Assembly: GCA_051011595.1 (NCBI GenBank)
Contig: JBPCTQ010000306.1
Coordinates: 1 to 8,642, forward strand
DNA from: JAOUEE01 sp051011595
GTDB lineage: Bacteria; Actinomycetota; Acidimicrobiia; Acidimicrobiales; SHLQ01
Reading direction: 5' to 3'
Length of the DNA stretch: 8,642 nt
Of the stretch, positions 6,489 through 8,642 are shown in pieces. Within the stretch, counting starts at the first letter, position 1, and each line of letters starts with the position of its first letter. The notes under the pieces were generated by a model, which saw nothing but the letters and a program-made list of their open reading frames with translations, ran no database searches and was not told the origin of the DNA. The position numbers and the translations under genes are program-made.

Positions 6489-7667
6489 TCAGACCACCGG
6501 TTCGGCCTCGATGCCGAACCGGTCGAGATACGGCATCGATCGATCGCGCAGCTCGGCGGCGTCGAGCCCGGTGTCGGCGAAGTGGTACCGGGAGCCGGCG
6601 CCGCCGCCATCGCCGGGGTTGGCCGCGAGGAACGCCCGCATCCGCTGCTCGGCTTCGGGGTGCAGTTCGGTGTCGATGCGTTCGTAGATGGTGCGGATGA
6701 CGGCGAAGGGGTCCGCCATGAAGTCGGTGAAGCGGACATCGACGATCTGATCGGACCCGAACACACCCTGATCGCGGGCCTGCATCCCCCGGTCGAGCCC
6801 GATCATGATGTTCTCGCCGTACTGGGCGGCGGCATCGGCCGCGCTGGTCTCGTCGCTGGCCATGCGCCGCAGGTGGGCGGCCAGTGCGCTGGTGGACGAG
6901 ATGGTCCGCAGCGGATCGCGGTGGGTCTGGACGATCACCGCGTCGGGGTACTCAGCGGCCAGCTCGGGTAGGTGCCACAGGTGTTCGGGTGTCTTCAGCA
7001 CCCAGCGCGGCGCCGGGTGTCGGGATTGGAGGTGCTGGAGGAACGCCCGGTGCCACTGGTAGGTGGCCGCCAGGTCGGCCTCGCCGATGAGCCACCGTTC
7101 GTACTCGGGGATCCGGAACTGGGTGGAGAAGACCATGCTGCGGAAGTCGCTGGCCGTCATCACCACACATTCCTGGGGCAGCTCGGCTCCCATCGGATGG
7201 AAGTCCATGAACCCGGGAATGACCGCCTCCGACATCTCCAGGCCGGCCTGCACCTCGGCGATGCGAGCATCGGTGGCGAAGGTGCCGGTCTCGGGTGGTG
7301 GAACGGGCTGCGCCGTCTCCCAGGTCATCGGGGCGCGTAGCGCCGGATCGCAGGCCAACAGCTCGTGCAGGATGGTGGTGCCGGTTCGAGGCTGGCCCAC
7401 GATGACCACCGGGGCCTCGATCCTCTCGGTGGCCACGTCGCGATGGTCGCGACGCCAGGCCAGCAGCGAGGATCGCGTGACGAGGTGGCCGACAATGGTG
7501 GACGCGGCGACCTCGACGCCGATCTCACTGAGGCGGGCTTCGCTGTGCAACGAACCGAGGAGCCGGTCGAGGCCTTCCTGCCAACGGGCCGGACCCAGGT
7601 CGTCGTGCCCGGACAGCTCGGCGGCCTCCGAGACGAGTCGATCCCGGTCGAGGCGTTCGATCGTCAT
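6489..7667 (-). CDS. sulfotransferase family protein (Sulfotransferase_3 type)
   Basis: The product is 392 residues. VVIVGQPRTGTTILHELL (87-104) contains the 5'-phosphosulfate-binding loop (GQPRTGTT, 91-98). VLKTPEHLWHLPEL (223-236) and VQTHRDPLRTISSTS (246-260) match the mid-domain KTP motif and the 3'-phosphate-binding segment (R250, S257/S258). An N-terminal helical extension (1-85) and the FHPMGAELPQE segment (156-166) are typical of the long actinobacterial members. These enzymes transfer sulfate from PAPS to a hydroxyl or amine of lipids, sterols or other small molecules; the acceptor here is unknown. ATG 7667 is preceded by GGAGGA with a 7-nt spacer, which settles the start; the frame's extension to 7970 only shadows the neighbouring gene. 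It lies 25 nt downstream of the luciferase-like oxidoreductase gene, so the two probably form an operon. The last 28 bp of coding sequence form a perfect hairpin. Confidence 0.88.
   Translation of the reverse strand: MTIERLDRDRLVSEAAELSGHDDLGPARWQEGLDRLLGSLHSEARLSEIGVEVAASTIVGHLVTRSSLLAWRRDHRDVATERIEAPVVIVGQPRTGTTILHELLACDPALRAPMTWETAQPVPPPETGTFATDARIAEVQAGLEMSEAVIPGFMDFHPMGAELPQECVVMTASDFRSMVFSTQFRIPEYERWLIGEADLAATYQWHRAFLQHLQSRHPAPRWVLKTPEHLWHLPELAAEYPDAVIVQTHRDPLRTISSTSALAAHLRRMASDETSAADAAAQYGENIMIGLDRGMQARDQGVFGSDQIVDVRFTDFMADPFAVIRTIYERIDTELHPEAEQRMRAFLAANPGDGGGAGSRYHFADTGLDAAELRDRSMPYLDRFGIEAEPVV
6496..6523 (-). terminator. perfect 11-bp stem hairpin at the 3' end of the sulfotransferase gene
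   Basis: ACCGGTTCGGC (6496-6506) and GCCGAACCGGT (6513-6523) are exact reverse complements separated by a 6-nt loop. The stem ends 4 nt before the stop codon of the sulfotransferase gene. There is no U-tract after it in the transcript (GGUCUGAACC follows), so it is not a classical intrinsic terminator. It could be a U-less terminator of the kind proposed for actinobacteria, an RNA-stability element, or chance from the FGIEAEPV coding sequence. Confidence 0.4.
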
Positions 7668-7674
7668 GTTGGTG

Positions 7675-7680
7675 TCCTCC
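7675..7680 (-). promoter_or_regulatory. strong ribosome-binding site of the sulfotransferase gene
   Basis: GGAGGA on the minus strand lies 7 nt before ATG 7667 and inside the 25-nt gap after the oxidoreductase stop. It fixes the start and fits an internal operon gene that needs its own ribosome entry. Confidence 0.75.
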
Positions 7681-7692
7681 CGAGACCTGGTG

Positions 7693-8553
7693 TCAGCCCC
7701 GCTGCAACCCGGCCTGCACCCGGCCGAAGTGATCGAGGTGGGCGTCGACCGAGTCGAACCCCTTCCCCATCGAGTGGATGCAGCCGTGCGAGCCGCCCAG
7801 CTCTCGCCATTGGGCCAGCTTGGCGACGGCGTCGTCGATGTCGGCGTCCCACACCTGCAGTTCGGTGCCGAACGGATCATCGGCTCGGCCGGCGTCGGCC
7901 ATCGTGGCGCGGATCTTCCCGGTTGTGGCCCACGACCGTTCGGGGTCGCCGACGAAGCAGAATCCATCACCCAACACTCCGGCGCGCCGGTAGGCCGGCT
8001 CGCTGAAACCTCCGATCCAGACGGGGATCGGACCAGCGGGTCGAGGGTTCAGGCTGGCTCGTTCGATGCTGTCGAAGCGACCTTCGAAGGTGACCACGTC
8101 GTCACTCCAGAGCGAACGCAGCAGCGGAATCTGTTCGTCGGCCCGGGCGCCGCGACTGGCGAACTCCTGTCCGAGCGAGCGGTACTCGACATGGTTCCAA
8201 CCAACACCGACGCCCAGACGGAACCGACCACCCGACAGCACCGACAGATCGGCGGCCTGTTTGGCGACCAGGGCGGTCTGGCGTTGGGGCAACACCAGCA
8301 CCCCGGAGATGAACTCGAGCCGATCGGTCATTCCGGCCAGGTACGCGAACAGCACGAAGGGATCGTGGAAGGGGTGATCGAGGGTGTAGGGCCCGGTGAG
8401 CGGCGGTTCGCGGTCGGCATGGTCGGCGCCGAGCACGTGGTCGTAGGCGAGCAGATAGTCGACACCTGATTCTTCGGCCCACCGCCCGATCTGGCGGACC
8501 GCGACTGGGTCACCGCCGAGCTCGGTCTGGGGATACACGATGCCGATGTCCAT
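7693..8553 (-). CDS. luciferase-like (LLM) F420-type oxidoreductase
   Basis: The product is 286 residues, a normal length for the family. The N-terminal strand MDIGIVYPQTELGG is typical of the F420-dependent LLM TIM barrel. AEESGVDYLLAYDHVLG (26-42) is the expected first helix/strand with the DH pair. The segment from LPQRQTALVAKQAADL to LSGGRFRLGVGVGWN (88-120) is the family's best-known signature. IPVWIGGFSEPAYRRAG (176-192) is the late phosphate-binding region. Members use reduced F420 (or FMN) to reduce or oxidise small substrates; cofactor assignment is by resemblance and the substrate is unknown. ATG 8553 is preferred over an in-frame TTG at 8574 because the conserved strand begins there and a TANNNT box lies 8 nt upstream. 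It is the first gene of a leftward pair with the sulfotransferase. Confidence 0.88.
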   Translation of the reverse strand: MDIGIVYPQTELGGDPVAVRQIGRWAEESGVDYLLAYDHVLGADHADREPPLTGPYTLDHPFHDPFVLFAYLAGMTDRLEFISGVLVLPQRQTALVAKQAADLSVLSGGRFRLGVGVGWNHVEYRSLGQEFASRGARADEQIPLLRSLWSDDVVTFEGRFDSIERASLNPRPAGPIPVWIGGFSEPAYRRAGVLGDGFCFVGDPERSWATTGKIRATMADAGRADDPFGTELQVWDADIDDAVAKLAQWRELGGSHGCIHSMGKGFDSVDAHLDHFGRVQAGLQRG

Positions 8554-8567
8554 GAGCCGCGACCCTA
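8551..8567 (-). promoter_or_regulatory. putative -10 box of a leaderless promoter for the LLM oxidoreductase gene
   Basis: On the minus strand TAGGGT (8567-8562) is followed by 8 nt and ATG 8553. There is no Shine-Dalgarno sequence before the ATG. A weak -35 candidate, TCGACC (8588-8583), sits at a short 15-nt spacing. The layout equals that before the cupin_8 gene. Confidence 0.45.
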
Positions 8568-8609
8568 CTGGCAACGGTGAAGGGTCGATCTCGGTCTGAA
8601 GCTGGCCTG

Positions 8610-8624
8610 AAACACGCAGTGTTT
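8610..8624. promoter_or_regulatory. 15-bp palindrome, candidate repressor operator
   Basis: AAACAC and GTGTTT are exact reverse complements around GCA. The palindrome lies in the 81-bp gap between the LLM oxidoreductase start and a probable rightward start codon at 8635, overlapping where the rightward promoter should be. Size and symmetry fit a dimeric regulator such as a TetR-family protein; the regulator itself is not in the window. Confidence 0.45.
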
Positions 8625-8634
8625 GAATGGCCCC

Positions 8635-8642
8635 ATGAGAAC
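8635..8642 (+). CDS. possible start of a rightward gene cut by the window edge
   Basis: ATG 8635 is followed by only five bases. It is preceded at 6 nt by TTGAAT (8623-8628), a possible -10 box, and no Shine-Dalgarno sequence is visible, so a leaderless gene divergent from the oxidoreductase is plausible. Nothing can be said about the product. Confidence 0.25.

Noticed and set aside
7668..7970. 101-codon N-terminal extension of the sulfotransferase frame
   Set aside because: It runs through the LLM gene, is Arg/Pro/Ser-rich, and ATG 7667 has GGAGGA at the right spacing.
7063..8469. 468-codon open frame on the + strand over the sulfotransferase and LLM genes
   Set aside because: It is antisense to two well-recognised genes, has low-complexity Arg/Ser/Gly-rich sequence and no recognisable motif; long antisense frames are usual in GC-rich DNA.
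1..8642. tRNA, rRNA, insertion sequence, integrase or toxin-antitoxin genes
   Set aside because: Intergenic gaps are all under 110 bp and hold no tRNA-like cloverleaf, terminal inverted repeats or recombinase motifs that I could recognise.

Overview
The window is GC-rich (C or G in most third codon positions) and packed with genes on both strands. The gene content points to a free-living actinobacterium. Evidence for this is an F420-type luciferase-like oxidoreductase, a Sulfotransferase_3-type enzyme, a lipoprotein ABC binding protein, and genes that start 8 nt after a TANNNT box (a leaderless layout). An Acidimicrobiia-like lineage would fit, but that is inference from general character, not from a marker gene.

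Left part, rightward (1-1839): the 3' end of an enoyl-CoA hydratase/isomerase gene overlaps by 11 nt a small P-loop kinase gene of the uridine-kinase-like class. A JmjC/cupin_8-type Fe(II)/2-oxoglutarate oxygenase gene follows, probably from its own leaderless promoter. Its 3' end overlaps tail-to-tail by 71 bp a leftward TylF-like SAM methyltransferase gene (1769-2545).

Middle (2546-4134): a 108-bp divergent promoter region separates the methyltransferase from a rightward gene for a branched-chain-amino-acid-type substrate-binding lipoprotein. No permease or ATPase genes lie beside it. A 77-bp gap without an obvious terminator follows.

Right part, all leftward (4135-8553): a luciferase-like F420-type oxidoreductase gene, a sulfotransferase gene 25 nt downstream, then after 92 bp a large secreted protein gene. 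The secreted protein has a Sec signal peptide, a CSLREA motif, a right-handed beta-helix, a choice-of-anchor-Q-like segment and about 30 RTX-type Gly/Asp nonapeptides. A perfect 11-bp stem hairpin at the very end of the sulfotransferase gene may separate its expression from that of the secreted protein. At the right edge, a 15-bp palindrome lies between the oxidoreductase and the probable start of a rightward gene.

No rRNA, tRNA, CRISPR array, insertion sequence or phage gene was seen, and no stretch over 300 bp is without a gene. I found no clear new defence or mobile system. The more unusual points are the architecture and mosaic codon use of the RTX protein, the 71-bp overlap, the intragenic hairpin, and the oxygenase/methyltransferase and oxidoreductase/sulfotransferase pairs, which look like small-molecule tailoring enzymes of unknown substrate.
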